Origin: Euryodendron excelsum
Lineage: Eukaryota; Streptophyta; Magnoliopsida; Ericales; Pentaphylacaceae
NCBI GenBank assembly: GCA_033060915.1
Contig: CM065387.1
Location: forward strand, 34,352,501-34,416,500
DNA length: 64,000 nucleotides
Direction: 5' to 3'
Part shown: in pieces, positions 1 to 12,060 of the stretch
How positions within the stretch are numbered: the first letter of the stretch is position 1
How the letters are laid out: every line of letters begins with the position of its first letter
The notes under the pieces: generated by a model
What the model was told of the DNA's origin: nothing
Databases searched by the model: none
The model's input: the letters and a program-made list of their open reading frames with translations, nothing else
Translations under genes and position numbers: made by a program

Positions 1-82
1 AACCGCCTTACGCTTCTTGTTAATTATTATTATTTTTTACGATGCACTTAAGTGCATGGGAGCTTCAATAGATTGACACTAT

Positions 83-244
83 GGGCTCGTTTGATATTGG
101 TTTTTTACCTAGTTTTTTGAGCTGTTTTTCTTTTTTACTTTTGCTTATTTTTAGCTAAAGTAAAATTAAAAAAACTAGAAAAATTTGACTTTTTTGCTTG
201 TAATCTTATAAAAAGCTTGGCAAAAAAGCTATACCAAATGGGCC
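83..244. mobile_element. hAT-like MITE candidate
   Basis: A 162-bp AT-rich segment begins GGGCTCGTTTGATAT and ends with the imperfect reverse complement (ATACCAAATGGGCC). The imperfect inverted repeat continues inward for about 37 bp. A GGGC(C/T)CGTTTGG-like end is common among plant hAT-type MITEs. No convincing 8-bp target duplication is visible, so the family is inferred from the ends only. The rest of 1-840 is AT-rich with no gene I can support; the short open frame near 383-589 begins in a CTTCAT simple repeat and resembles nothing I know. Confidence 0.5.
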
Positions 245-864
245 TTATGTTTGTAAGGAAGCCAAGCATTTGCTTTGAAGGTGCCAAAGCTTTGAACATA
301 ATTTTGTTCTCTAATTGATATATTTACTATATTTTAAAAAATTTACATATACTTCTAAATTAAACCATATATCCCTCACACTTTGCTTCTTCATCTTCAT
401 CTTCATCATCACATTATCATGACCAACATGAAGAAGAATCTAGCGGAGCCTTTCAAAGAACTTTCAACTACTTGTTTCGTGGGCATGATAGTGGCAATAA
501 CTCTCAATCAAGGAATGATAAGAGCGATGATTATGAAGAACCACCATAGTATTCTATGTGGTGGATGTGAAAGAAACTTGCAAATTTGAAGGTTTTAAGT
601 TTTATTTGTGAGAACTTACAGTTGCATTTGTAATTTTATAATAATTATTGTATTTTGTATTAATAATTTAATAATTTCTCTATTAAATGTCTTAAGAACA
701 TACATAATATACTATATTTATTTTAAATGTTACACTAAAATTCAACCAAAATAATCTAAAATACCTATACAACTTATTTTTGGAGTCAAACCATGCGTAG
801 CAATATATTTTATACAAATTTACTAATCTAAAAAAAAATTCACGATCGCGAGAACCGTGTCTTG

Positions 865-1072
865 TTACGTAACCTCCATGACACCCGTGTCCGTTATGCC
901 ACGACTGCGTCTGTATCTAGGTTCGTTACCGCGATTTAGTTCTATGCTCCATAGAGCAATATCGTCAGGATAGCTGTATAAGCAAACAATACCGTTACAG
1001 GGACCAACATTATTTGGGTCGTTGAAGGACCATAGATTGGAAATAAATTATGGTAAAGGCAGATCTGTTATG
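865..1072 (-). pseudogene. F-box gene, downstream fragment
   Basis: Read on the minus strand from the LINE junction, this continues the frame of the F-box fragment at 3770-4118. After the shared TDLP comes an in-frame TAA, then FISNLWSFNDP, then GPCNGIVCLYSYPDD and ALW, then a stop at 865-867. The GPCNG(I/L)VCL block followed by LW is the usual start of the C-terminal F-box-associated (FBA) region of plant SCF F-box proteins, normally 60-110 residues after the F-box. Homology seems to fade after the tryptophan at about 949. This is the part of the gene displaced by the LINE insertion. Identification is by motif recognition only. Confidence 0.7.
1056..1072. repeat. LINE target-site duplication, 3' side
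   Basis: The 17-bp AAGGCAGATCTGTTATG here matches 3770-3786 (AAGGCAGATCTGTTACG) with one mismatch. It abuts the T13 run at 1073-1085, which is the poly(A) tail of the minus-strand LINE. Paired copies flanking a poly(A)-tailed element are the hallmark of target-primed reverse transcription. Confidence 0.88.
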
Positions 1073-3769
1073 TTTTTTTTTTTTTGCAAAGCAAAGGATG
1101 ATATATTGAATAAGAATGAATACAGATTGGATCTATACATGCCAACAAGGCTTTACAAAGAGGGCAAAAAGGAAGAGGAAAGGGGAGGTTGATTAGATAT
1201 CAACTAGTACAATCAACTTAGAGGGGGGAATACATTAAGAGGGAAGGGTTAAGGGATTTTACACCTTCAATGGAGTGGAAAGAATTGAAACTGTTGCAAC
1301 TACCCATCCTTGTTTTAGCCTGAATCCATAGCAGCACCTGTTGCTTTGTCAATTCAACAGCTTCGTCCTAGTGTGGAGGTTTATTATTGAATATTGCATC
1401 ATTTCTTGTCAACCAAATGTACCATATAGTAGCAGAAAATAGAGCTTCTTATATAATTTTTTTCCATGTTCTTCTGTTTTTGGTCAAGCCACCAGTTGCA
1501 ATGGATCTTAAATGATGGAGGACAAACCTAAGAGATACCCCATCATTTGAGTAAATTACTTCAAATTGACCATGAGACTCTACATTTGAGGAGCAGGTGA
1601 TCTGTTCCCTCCAAGTCTTCCTTGCAGAATTCACATGAAAGAGAGTCATGTGGTTGAGGATATTCCTGTGGAACAAGAAGGTTCTGATTTTGATCCTAGT
1701 TTGAAGAGCCATCCAGGTGAAGATATGCACTTTTAAGGGGGCCCATGATTTCCAAATCCAGAGTAGGTTTGAATCTTCCTGAGAGTCAGATTCTTCACAT
1801 ATGTTGTAGAATGATTTTGTTAAGAAACATTCACCCGAATTTTCCTTCCAAAGAAATGAGTCATTTTCATTTACCTTAATAACAACGATGTTTAATAAAA
1901 TTTTGAGGTCCCATGTAAACAACCTTCTTCTAAATTTTAGATCCCATCTCTCGATCTCATTTTTGATTTCTAAAATTTTTGCATCTTTTTGAACTGATAA
2001 TGAGTAGAGTATTGGAAATTTTACTTTCAAAATAGAATTATCCACCTATAGTTCCTCCTAAAAGGTTGTCTGATCCCCTTTTCCAATAAATACTTTGAAA
2101 TTGGCCTGTAGAGAATCTTTAAACCTTTTCTTATCTTTGTTTAGAAACATGATGTCCTTGAGCATAATTGAGTAGTCCTCTCTTCCATCTTCAGGGAAAG
2201 TCCATCTTGATTCTTACCACTTATACTTTTGGCACACCACTTTTCTCCATAGAGCATCTCTATCTTTTGCGAACTTCCACCACCACTTTGCTAATAGTGC
2301 CATGTTCATTACTCTAGTTGGAGTAAGGCCAAGTCCTCCTTTCATTTTACTTGTGGTGACTTTCTCCCACTTGACACAATGGATTCCTTTTTTCCCCAAC
2401 TGATCTCCCCATAGAAATCTTTTCTGTAGCTTATCGATTTCCTTACATAACTTCAAAGGAGCTATGTACATAGAGAGATAGAACATTGACAAACTTGATA
2501 ATGTAGATTTTATTAGTGTTAATCTGCCACCAATTGATAAGAGACTTCTTTTCCAACATGCTAGCTTCTTTTTTATACTTTCAATAACTCTTGACCAAAT
2601 TGCTGAGTTTTTGGGGTTGCCTCCAAGAGAGAGGCCAAGATACTTAATTGGCAGGGTTTGAATTTTATAGTTCAACACATCTTTAACTTTTGAAAGGAAA
2701 GCTGCTTCCACCCCGACCCCACTAATTACTGATTTTTGAAAATTTATTTTTAAGTCTGACAATAGCTCAAAACACCTCAAAATTCTCTTAATAGATATCA
2801 CTTGATCTAGGTCAGCAGCACAAAAAAATAATGAGTCATCAACAAATTGAAGGTGAGAGATGAGTATACATTTTGAGCCAACTTGACGCCCTTTGATGAG
2901 ATTCTGTGTTCTTGCTCTATGGAGTAAAATATTTAGGCCTTTAATGACAATGTTGAAGAGGAATGGTGATAAGGGATTCCCTTGTCTAAGCCCTTTCTGC
3001 ATGCTAAATTCATTTGTAGGAGATCTATTGACTAGGATTGATAATCTAGCACTTCTTAAGTACTCATTGATCCAATTCTTCCATTTTTCTCCAAAATTCA
3101 TCAGGGTCATCATTTGCATCAGGAAATTCCAGTTGTTATTGTCAAAAGCCTTTTTGAAGTCTAGCTTAATGATTAAACCTTTTTTCTTTTTCCTTTTCCG
3201 ACTATCAATCAGCTCATTTGCTATCAGGATCTACCAACCTAGGATGAAAGTTGTTTGATTTTCACTGATTATGTCCCCCATTACCCTTTTCAATCTAGCA
3301 GGTAAGACTTTTGAGGGAATTTTATAGACCGATGAGACTAGGGAGATGGGCCTATAACATGCCTGGGCATTCATTTTTAGGAATAAGGACAATGAAAGTT
3401 GCATTGATACCTTCAAGAATTCTGCCATTTATGAAGAAATCATTTATGAACGGAAGCAAGCCTTGCTTTGTTATATTCCAAAACCTCTGCCAGAAGCTTA
3501 GTTTGTATCCATCAGCCCGAAGCTTTGTTTTCATTACAACTCCTAATAGCACTCCATAATTCTGCCTCCTCAAAGCTTTTTCCAGTGATGCTTGATATTC
3601 CTTGCTTAGTTTCTTTTCACATACTCCTTCCAGCAAAGGCCTACTAAAAAAATCTTGAGAGAAAGCTCTTTAAAATGGATGAAGATCTCCTCTGTGATGA
3701 GATTGGGCTGCAAGACTATCTACCATTTACTACTAACTGCCCTATGAAATTTTTCCTTGCTCTGTCTTT
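1073..3769 (-). mobile_element. LINE (L1-type), 5'-truncated insertion in F-box gene
   Basis: This is a 2.7-kb non-LTR retrotransposon on the minus strand. Its 3' end is the poly(T) run at 1073-1085, its 5' end abuts 3770, and a 17-bp TSD bounds it. Coding remnants run from the region just before the reverse transcriptase (about 3760) through the RT to a zinc-binding C-terminal domain (1449). The endonuclease is absent, as expected for 5' truncation during insertion. It sits in the coding sequence of an F-box gene. Confidence 0.88.
1449..3760 (-). pseudogene. LINE ORF2 remnant: reverse transcriptase plus zf-RVT
   Basis: Four minus-strand pieces in shifting frames make one decayed ORF2. 3352-3636 holds the SLEKAL, DGYKLSFWQRFW and NATFIVLIPK blocks. 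3231-3428 holds YRPISLVSSVYKI and KVLPARLKRV. 2214-3119 holds GLRQGNPLSPFLFN and the catalytic FVDDSLFF (FADD/YADD box, both aspartates kept), then KYLGLSLGG and a thumb region. 1449-2045 is the zinc-binding reverse transcriptase domain (W-(x)n-W-APLKVHIFTW, then RIKIRTFLFHRNI). Frameshifts separate the blocks, so no functional protein is expected. The order of motifs fixes the minus orientation and the plant L1 affiliation. Confidence 0.88.
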
Positions 3770-3786
3770 AAGGCAGATCTGTTACG
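3770..3786. repeat. LINE target-site duplication, 5' side
   Basis: This is the partner of 1056-1072, with 16 of 17 bases identical. It lies in the F-box reading frame (codons for VTDLP) and marks the 5' junction of the truncated LINE. Confidence 0.88.
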
Positions 3787-4118
3787 TTGACAAGATCAGC
3801 AGTCGAAATTCTGGCATCACTGCTATTGGAAGCAGCAGCAGCAGCAGCATGGGAGGGCAATGAGAGGACTGGAGGTGGGTGACGTAGGTCATTAGGATGG
3901 CGGATGTCCGAAGAATCCCAACGCATGACTGGCAGATGTGCAGAGGCGGTGGTGGTGGAGAAGGAAGACAGTGTATAATTTTTCAAGTGCGAGGAGATGA
4001 ATTGAGTGTATTTGATCAGATCGTGCCATGTTTTGCAAACACACTTGAATCTCATTAGCGAATTGACGGGTAACCTCGAGAGAATTTCGAAGACCACAGC
4101 CTTGGGCAAATGATGCAT
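3770..4118 (-). pseudogene. F-box gene, N-terminal fragment
   Basis: The ATG is at 4116-4118. The first 45 residues form a clear F-box: LPKAVVFEILSRLPVNSL, then MRFKCVCKTWHDLI and FISSHL. This domain binds SKP1 and tethers the protein to an SCF ubiquitin ligase. A less conserved stretch follows with a serine/alanine-rich run (the AGC/GCT repeat at 3832-3850). The frame reaches VTDLP at the target duplication and hits a stop just inside the LINE. The reading frame resumes at 1072, so the original gene spanned both pieces. Its target-recognition domain is cut off, so it is almost certainly inactive. Upstream (4119-4520) is a possible 5' leader with a TA repeat. Confidence 0.82.
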
Positions 4119-4178
4119 CTTCCCCTGATTTCCTTCTCGATTAGTGTACGCAGGTATACTCGATCTGATTCCCAGCGA

Positions 4179-4198
<20 letters not shown>
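4179..4198. repeat. (TA)n microsatellite
   Basis: A run of about ten TA units followed by TTTATATTTATATG. It lies 60-80 bp upstream of the F-box ATG on the minus strand, where it could sit in the 5' leader or promoter. Confidence 0.8.
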
Positions 4199-4209
<11 letters not shown>

Positions 4210-5860
4210 GCAAGGGAAATTCAATGTACATCAACAATCAATTTAAATCACTTGTAGCACATAAGCCAACAATCATCAAGCATATCAAAATCAATTAAAT
4301 AAAATAATCTACAAATTGAAAAATACATATATAGAATTGAGGATCGTAATCTTGATGATCCAAAGAAGGATCTAGAAAGATGATTAAAAATAAATTGGAG
4401 TCTGAGATTGAAGTTCGAAGACTTACAGTGACGGTGGTGGTAGACGAGAATAGGACGAATCGGATAGGATGATGAAATTGTAGAGAGAGAACCACAAGGG
4501 CTTGTAATGGGTGTCATGCCCCCCTAAATTTTTTGGGAATCAATAGAATATTCTTGTAAAATCTTGAGGTGTATATCACTTCCTATAATATGACCCATGC
4601 TAAATTTTGTTTCTCATAATTATCCACCAAGAAATTTACTAGTTGTGAGAAGTTTATGGTTTTTTTTATATTTATATAAATTATATATAGTAAAACTTTG
4701 AAAGTAATAATTCTAATGATTTTGAACTTTTTAATATAATATTTCTTTCTCTAGACCTTGTCTATCTCTTTTTATTCCTCCTCTCTCATCCACCAAATTA
4801 CTAATATTTTAATAAATATATTTGAGTGTTTTCATCTTTTCCTCTATTAGAATTGAAAAGAGTTTCTTTGACATTAGTTTATACTTTAAATGTTACTAAG
4901 CCAAAACCACAGATAAGTAATCATCATATTATCATATAAATTATTTACTAATTGTCTTAAAAATTCAAAAAGCAAATAAAAGAAACTAATATTTTAAATG
5001 ATTTTGTAATTGAATTATTTTGGTTGTTATATATTTTTATTTTCTTACTTTTTCTTTTACTATCAATAAGTTGCTTTCTTCTTTTGTATGAAGAATTTGA
5101 GAATAAAAATAAAAATAAGAATAAAAATTTAAATGACCACTTATAAGTTAATCAACTTTTAGATGACCACTTATAAATTATTTTGTATGAAGAATTTGGA
5201 TGCCGTTTTTATGCTGCTGCTTTCTCTGCGTCACTACCAATTAAAAAATGATAATGTTGTACAAATAAAAAATTCTTACAAAATCATGTGTTAGAATGAA
5301 AAAAAAGTCTAGTAGTAAGCTAAAACGAGATTCATCGGTATTCATGCATGTTGAATTTTAACATGTGTTATTTACTGCATTAAAGACTCTTCATTAATTA
5401 TAAATTTATATTGCCGATTTAATAAAACACCTCATGTTTTAATTTAATAGGGATGAGTACTGAGCAGTTGGTACTACCTAACTACTAGACTTTTTTTTTC
5501 ATGAATGAGAGCATTTCACTTTAAAATAAAAACACCCATCATAGTGAATTTCAATTATAAAATTGCCACTACCATTATAATGGTGCAAAATTTTGTACAA
5601 ACATTTATGTAAGAATAACATTTTTTGTTAAAATATTGTGGGTTCTGTAGATTGAAGTATTGGATATATCTCTCTATCTGAAAAATTATTTGATACTTCT
5701 AGAGTATCATGTGTCCTTACTCCACTCACACGAGGATGAGTCCCTCAAATGCTAGGTGGGATATTTCACTACACCTAATAGAAGGGAATACACCTAATAG
5801 AAGGGAACTCATCAACTCTGTCCGTGAAGAAACAAAGATGACATTATGCTGAATAATTTT
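4199..5860. other. AT-rich intergenic stretch
   Basis: No gene is supported here. The stretch 5345-5410 is similar to the reverse complement of about 38455-38515 (shared blocks around ACATGTGTTAT, TACTGCATT and TTCATTAATTA), so a dispersed repeat fragment is present. A TGTCATGCCCCCCTAAATTTT segment near 4511 resembles the start of some plant gypsy LTRs but has no partner in the window. Confidence 0.4.
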
Positions 5861-5865
5861 TCCCA

Positions 5866-6350
5866 ATGCCCTCAGCTAGTCACTATCGAGCTTTGGAGCT
5901 TGTCCAGCTGGATGCAATGAGTTTTTTTCACCAAACTCAGCCCCTAAAAATTTTTTATTTTTAATTTATATTTTACCACACTCTGCTCATTTGGAGCTTA
6001 ATTACCAAACTTAACCACTTTTTAAAATCATGAAATCAAATAAAGTTGTGTTTTGAATTCATGACTTCTACAAATGAACAAATGTTTGCGGGGTGCGATC
6101 GTTGAAGTCGTGTGTATAAGATAGATGGTCTTCTTCTTCGTCTATTTTCTTCATTACTCTTTGAAGTGGTGGAAGTCGTGTTTTGATTTCACCACTTCAA
6201 AAAGTGATTGGGTTTGGTAGATAAATTTAAAACGAGCTAGAAGTGATAAAATAATTTTTTTTAAGAGTTGGGTTTGGTAAAAAACTTTGGATGCTATAGT
6301 GGAGATTAAATGACTCAATTACCCTCCACCCAGTAATTGCGCGACTGTTT
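5866..6350. repeat. Dispersed repeat copy interrupted by a MITE
   Basis: CCTCAGCTAGTCACTATCGAG through AGCTGGATGC, then after the MITE GGATGCTATAGTGG through GCGCGACTGTTTCATGCG, matches 7368-7482 closely. The outer parts (5866-5918 and 6289-6350) are the split repeat; the middle is the inserted MITE. The identity of the repeat family is unknown to me. Confidence 0.75.
5919..6288. mobile_element. MITE with 9-bp TSD (Mutator-like)
   Basis: A 370-bp element whose ends are imperfect inverted repeats: GAGTTTTTTTCACCAAACTC at the left, and AAAGTTTTTTACCAAACCC read from the right end. It is flanked by GGATGCAAT (5910-5918) and GGATGCTAT (6289-6297), a 9-bp duplication with one mismatch. The related repeat at 7368-7482 has a single GGATGCTAT at the same point and so shows the empty site. 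A 9-bp TSD suggests Mutator-type mobilisation. There is no coding capacity. Confidence 0.8.
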
Positions 6351-7367
6351 CATGCGGATCTTGTGGGATGGCCGGATGTTATAACCGTTCTAGTGCTCGA
6401 CTGTGGTATCAGAAACAAAAACAAAAAAAGTAAAAATAAAATAGTCATTTCTATTTTCGTACGGTAACAATTACAAAAATTTCAAAATATTTGTTTTTAT
6501 TTTCTAAAAATGCGATTTTTTTAAAATTATTTTTTTAAAATAATTATGAAACTAGTTAATCAAATATAGTGTCGGCGAGAACAATTTCTATAATCAGTTT
6601 GCCAAACGTAATTTTGACGAATTACAAAAAATAAAATATAAAACTTGAACCAAAATCATAACTAAACTGGGTTCTTATTGATAAGTTAATATGATATCTA
6701 GCACACTTGATTAATTAAGTGGTACACGTTGAATGACAACTTAGTTTTACACAAGATTTTAATTCATTCTGAATGATTACAAATTAGTCGAGACCTTGCA
6801 ATGATAAGGACATATTTGCTAATTTTTTTTTTTTTTTTGAAGTTAGTTGCTATCTTTTTTGCTAGGATGGATTTGCCATAATTTGTTTTTGAATTCTTAT
6901 CTTATCGTTTGTTCAAATTGCCAATTTGTAGTTACATTTTAATTCAACTTGTAATAATGGCTATAATTTAATTTTTTCTTCACCTCAGCAGACCTTTTAT
7001 AGCAACATAACTCACTTACCAAAATAGAAAATGGTGAAATCTATATCTATATTATATAATATAATCATCCCTATACTATGATATAGATAGATAATATACC
7101 ATGTAGCAACGTGGTAAATGAACACGTTTACATTAATTTTAATATCCTAACAGTCAATATCTCATTGGCACTGTTAAACATTCTATTTTAATTTACTATA
7201 TCATTAATTATCCGTAATTTGAAAAGATTTATTTTCTTATACTCTTTATCTATCTACATACATGTCCATATATATAATCTCATGAATATAAAAAATAAAT
7301 TTACATATTTATATAAATATAACATGAATGAGGTATTTTGTTTGTATAGCATTGCTCCTATCAATAT
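6351..7367. other. AT-rich intergenic stretch
   Basis: I see no gene. It holds poly-A/T-rich runs (for example the T run near 6821-6838) and a TATAT-rich stretch around 7035-7110 and 7255-7320. The short open frame at 7219-7464 arises from this sequence plus the dispersed repeat and has no recognisable domain. Confidence 0.4.
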
Positions 7368-7482
7368 GGCTCACTGTCCTCAGCTGGTCCCTGTCGAGTT
7401 GGGAGTTGGCCTAGCTGGATGCTATAGTGGGGAGGAAATGACTAAATTGCTCTCCACACTGTAATTGTGCGGCTGTTTCATG
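7368..7482. repeat. Dispersed repeat, uninterrupted copy
   Basis: This matches the two halves flanking the MITE at 5919-6288 and carries a single GGATGCTAT at the insertion point. It is useful as the pre-insertion allele. The following 7483-7783 is AT-rich with no gene seen. Confidence 0.75.
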
Positions 7483-7783
7483 CGTAAAATATATTTTTGA
7501 AATATAATAAATTATGTAAAGTAAATATATTTAATTTTAAATTGGGAGGAAATGACTAAAATCTGTTTTGAAAGATATTAATATAATACCAACAATCCCC
7601 TACATATTCCAAAATATAAAATACGTAAAGTAAATAAATAAATTCGACAATGGGAAACAAGCATCTAATGCATTATGGCAATGTATTTTAAATTATGAAA
7701 TGACACTTGGAACAAACATTTTTGGGCTACAAAAAACTGATGAAATATAAAATTTCCATAGCTAAAGTCATTTTAGTATATTG

Positions 7784-9148
7784 TGACTTGACCATTGCGA
7801 TGCTCATCCAAGAGTAAGTGGTCGTTAAGTATAACTCAGTGAGTACTGAGGTCGAATTCCACAAATATTGAGCCCAATATAGGTTATCGGCCAAAGCTAA
7901 CACTCAACACTCCAAGACTCACACAATTTGGTAGAATACTTCTTGAAAAGAGAAAGTGAAAAAAATAATTTGGCTTGAAGAGTTTTGTTGCGTAAGCTCA
8001 AATAACGGAAATAAAAACTAGATTAACAATTTATAAAGGGAATTGGATTCAATTGATTTAATCACTTAATTCATCCAAGGTTTTCAACAAGGTTTATAAC
8101 TCAAATCACACCCCACAATCAAGATAATTTGATTTGGAAGATTTAGCTTTGAAATCCAACAATTCTCAAGCAATTGAAGTCATATTCATAGTCAATAGTA
8201 GAATCATAGGTTAATTTCATCGATTTGACTAGGATCAATACAAAATTAGGAAATTAAGTATTGAATTAATCAAACATAGCCAACAACACGCATTCTTAAA
8301 CATTTAATATTCAATTGATGAGAATGAATTCCATAGTAATTGATGTTGGATTCATTATCTAGTAGAGTGCCTTAGATTAATACTATCGAGTTGAATGAAT
8401 TCATCACACAATTGAGGAATCATGCATTGAAACCACTAAGCATTATCAATAATCTAAATGTTCTAAGATATCTATATTTAATTACTAGGAATTAAAGATC
8501 TAGGAAAATAAAATAATGAATTCATGAGATACCTTCAATGAAACCCTTAGATTTCTTGAGTGACCTTCACAATTGAGACCAATTGAAAACTTAGCTACTT
8601 GAATTCATAGATAAATTGACAATTGAATTGAAGAAAGCTTGAAAACTATTTGAACTTGATTACTAGAATAGAAATTACAATGAAATTCCAAGTATTTCTA
8701 TCTCTAAAACTACTCATCTATAGTTGTATTTAACCCTATCTACATACAAAAAACTTAGATCCCCAAATTGTGGTACAAAACTAATTAATATGCTAAAAAT
8801 AAAATAGGGATACAGTCGGTCTTCAAATGACTATTCATATAGTGAAATCAAGTCTCTACATTTGCATGCGGTTCTATAAAGGTACGATTTTGGTCTCTGT
8901 ATTTGCATATGCTTGGGAAGTCGTGCACATCCTGGACTCCCATACATTGGCTTTGTTGACCGTGCGCTTAGTATTTTGACTTTTTTGCCCCTGAAGCTCC
9001 ATTTTGCACCTTTTAAGCCCAGAACTTATAAATCAACTATAAAATAGTATTAGGATCATAACACAACTAATAATAAAGAAATACTACTATTCTAAGGCTA
9101 ATAATTAGCTATTCAGAGACTATTATTTACACTTTTAGAGTGTAATCA
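7784..9148 (-). repeat. 3' LTR of the gypsy-like element
   Basis: 1365 bp. The inner edge reads TGATTACACTCTAAAAGTG on the minus strand and the outer edge is ...GGTCAAGTCA. The same termini occur in the solo LTR at 21162-22985, and the same start occurs at 59924, showing one LTR family with several members here. Confidence 0.78.
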
Positions 9149-9169
9149 CACCCCAACTTGCTTTTTGCT
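9149..9169 (-). promoter_or_regulatory. Polypurine tract
   Basis: On the minus strand AGCAAAAAGCAAGTTGGGGTG directly precedes the LTR start TGATTACAC. This is the plus-strand primer of reverse transcription and confirms the minus orientation. Confidence 0.65.
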
Positions 9170-12060
9170 AGTCCATAACAAAATACTAAAACCAAAAGAT
9201 ACTCTTCACTTTTCTAGGGGTCACAAATGCATTTAGCCTATGCATTAAGCATTTGAACCTCTAGGTTATCCCTAGTGGACGAGTAGTATCTTGTGAGTGC
9301 TTTCAGTGATGATACCCACAAACATCTATTCATGATCTACAATCAATGATTTGTTAGAATGAGAAGATCATGCACAATTATACTTAAGTAATCTCAAAAG
9401 AGCAACCTACTTCCTAATGCAAGCAAAGAATTATCAAGAAGAACACAAAAGCGAGGTTTAAGTGAGTATGTGATAGAAGTATGTAATATATCTCAAATGT
9501 AGCATCCTCAAACATTCAAAACCTTTAATCCTCAATCCAAACTCTCAGCGGACATATACTCTCAAATAAATAAGCACGTGGCTCTCCATGATGCAATGCT
9601 CTAAAAAGGAGTAAATTTATAAATATGCAAAAGAGCAAAGCAAATACAAAGAATGATGTAATGAAAGTGTATAAACTTGGCATGGCTTCATAAAAGGAAA
9701 TCCACAACTAAACATCAATCAACATATGTTTGACAAGTAATGTCTTGTATTCAAATGAGATCTCATGCTTAGTATGCTTGAATCAAAAAAGACTTTTTAA
9801 GGTCATTAATAACAAGTGAAAGGTATGGAGAAGAAGGAAGTAAAGTGGCTCAAAACTTGTGTGATCAACGCATGTAATGATCAACGAACATATATTTCCA
9901 AACTTTCCATTTTTTTCGATTTTCTTTGATGAACTTTCTTGTTCATTTGGTTGACCAATTTCTATATTTTTGTTTTCTTTTCTCTCTTTTTGATCTTTTC
10001 TTAAATCTCTTTCACTTCCCTTTCTTTTCTTGCACTTACCTTGCTACCCACCCCCCCTTTTTCTTTCACTTTTCTTTACTTATGCAATGTACTCCATAAA
10101 TGAATATACTTGCGTTTCTCAATACAAAGGAATATCTTAATAATGATAATATCTCAATCAAGATCACATAATAAAAAGGTTAAAGTAAGTGGTCATAAGG
10201 GAATGAAATCAATAAGGAATTTCGTGGCTCAAAAGAACAAAAGATGGCCTAACCTCATCTCCTAGGCATACATAAATATATCTTAAAAGAATATAACTAT
10301 AAACATTGTTAATTAAAATCTAGCATATTAACCAAATACAAATACAATGAAGCCATTGAAAGAGTGAGGATGAAGAACTTTTTCCTTGAGTAAATGTAAC
10401 CTCTGCGAAAAGTCGGTGTTGGCCCTAAAGCTTACAAGGTAAGATCTCCACTCATATAAAGTCAAGAATGCACAAGTTGGTACATATAATGCTATAAGAC
10501 AAGACTTGTGCTCAAAAGTGTTCTCCTCTACTTATTTATACTTCAAGATAAATACTCACAATGCATTAAGATTAAGGATGAACTATCAATCAAGCTCAAG
10601 TATAATCAATGCATCACACTAAATGTCCACTAATCAAAGACTATATCTCATGAGTATGCTATGGTCCTAAAATAAATTATCAACACATCCACTATGAATA
10701 ACAAAGAGACAACATGTAAAGTATGGAAAGACGTGCTAAAGATAGTAAAATGAAGTGCCGAAACCATAAGATACTCTAATCTCTACCAAAGATCCCAAGT
10801 GGTCGATGAATAGCCATATAATGTAGCACTTGAGAATAATCAATACACCACAAAGAAATCCAAATACAACAAGAGATATATATATATATATATATAATAA
10901 ATCTCAAAATGACATCCACTATGAGCAATAGAGTTTTAGATATAAATGATGAAATACATGCACACATAGAGGGTATTTAAACTCCATCTCTAACTAGAGG
11001 AAGTCAATGTCATCATCTAGGGAAGTCAATAAGATCATCCGGGGAAGTCAATATCCTAGAGTTTTTAGCCCAAAATTTCTCTAAGGGTGCAAAATAAAAA
11101 TAAAAATAAGAGGTTAAGCCTTTGAAACTACTTCTCCTACCTAGTAAAAATGATGTAATCTTCTCAATGCATGAAGACAATGCAAGAAGATGAGACGAAA
11201 TCCAAGTGAAGACAGGTTAGGGTGCCTAAGTGCACCCTCCAACTAAAATGAAAACCTAACTAACAAAGCTAACAAAAGTAAAAACTATCTAAACTACTCC
11301 TACTTCTACACAAACACACAAGAGGGAATCACCCTATATCACTAAGTGAAAATTTTCCATCATTCGACATGTTCACTATGGCTACTTGAAAAGAGGTCAA
11401 ATGAGTGTAAACATAACCAATTTTGATATCCTTGGTGAACTGAAGAATATAACAATTAGGCACACATAGATCAAAAGGATCATAGAATTTAGATAAAATG
11501 AGTTGATCTTGCATAAAATTGCCTATTAAATTCATTCCACGAATCTCTTTATCCTCCCCTTCCTCTAGTTATTGGCCAATTTTGAGTTGATCTTGCATAA
11601 AATTGCCTATTAAATTCATTCCATGAACCTCTTTATCCTTCCCTTCCTCTAGTTATTGGCCAATTTGCAAGGTATTTAGTTTTAATGGTGGGGTTATATG
11701 CTCCAAAGGTGCTGGTGTGTTAAGACTAGGTGCTAGAGGCTTAAAGGTAGGGATCCCATGACGCTTGAACATGGTTAAAACACCCTCTAGACAACAATAC
11801 CCTCATTCCCTTGTGAATCGACAACAACTAAAAGACCAAAATCCTCACTAAAGGCAAAGGTTCTTTCTAAAGGGTCTACTATATGGTCCTTGTCACTTTC
11901 GACCTTCTTAAACTACTCATTTCTCTCATTGAATCCATCATCAACATTTTTCTCGCTCTTTTCTACACACTTCCTAGAAGCTTTTTCAATAATTTCCACC
12001 CATTTGGGTTCCTTTATTTTTGTTCTTATCTTCAATCCTCTTCTCATTCACCTTAAGAGT
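9170..12060. other. Non-coding interior of the gypsy-like element
   Basis: No conserved retroelement domain is visible in any frame. It holds a C-rich run near 10051-10058, a TA run at 10875-10894, a repeated GGAAGTCAAT motif at about 10998-11047, and the 84-bp tandem repeat listed separately. Short open frames here lack recognisable motifs. Confidence 0.45.
11503..11670. repeat. Tandem duplication, 84-bp unit
   Basis: TTGATCTTGCATAAAATTGC starts at 11503 and again at 11587. The two units agree throughout except for a few substitutions, and each ends with AGTTATTGGCCAATTTTG-like sequence. It lies in the interior of the gypsy-like element and looks like a local slippage or unequal-exchange event. 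Confidence 0.85.

Noticed and set aside
383..589. 68-codon open frame beginning with a His/Leu-rich stretch
   Set aside because: It starts in a CTTCAT simple repeat; there is no domain, no convincing context and no homologue I recognise.
2893..3559. Plus-strand frames in the LINE region
   Set aside because: They are antisense to clear reverse transcriptase motifs on the minus strand.
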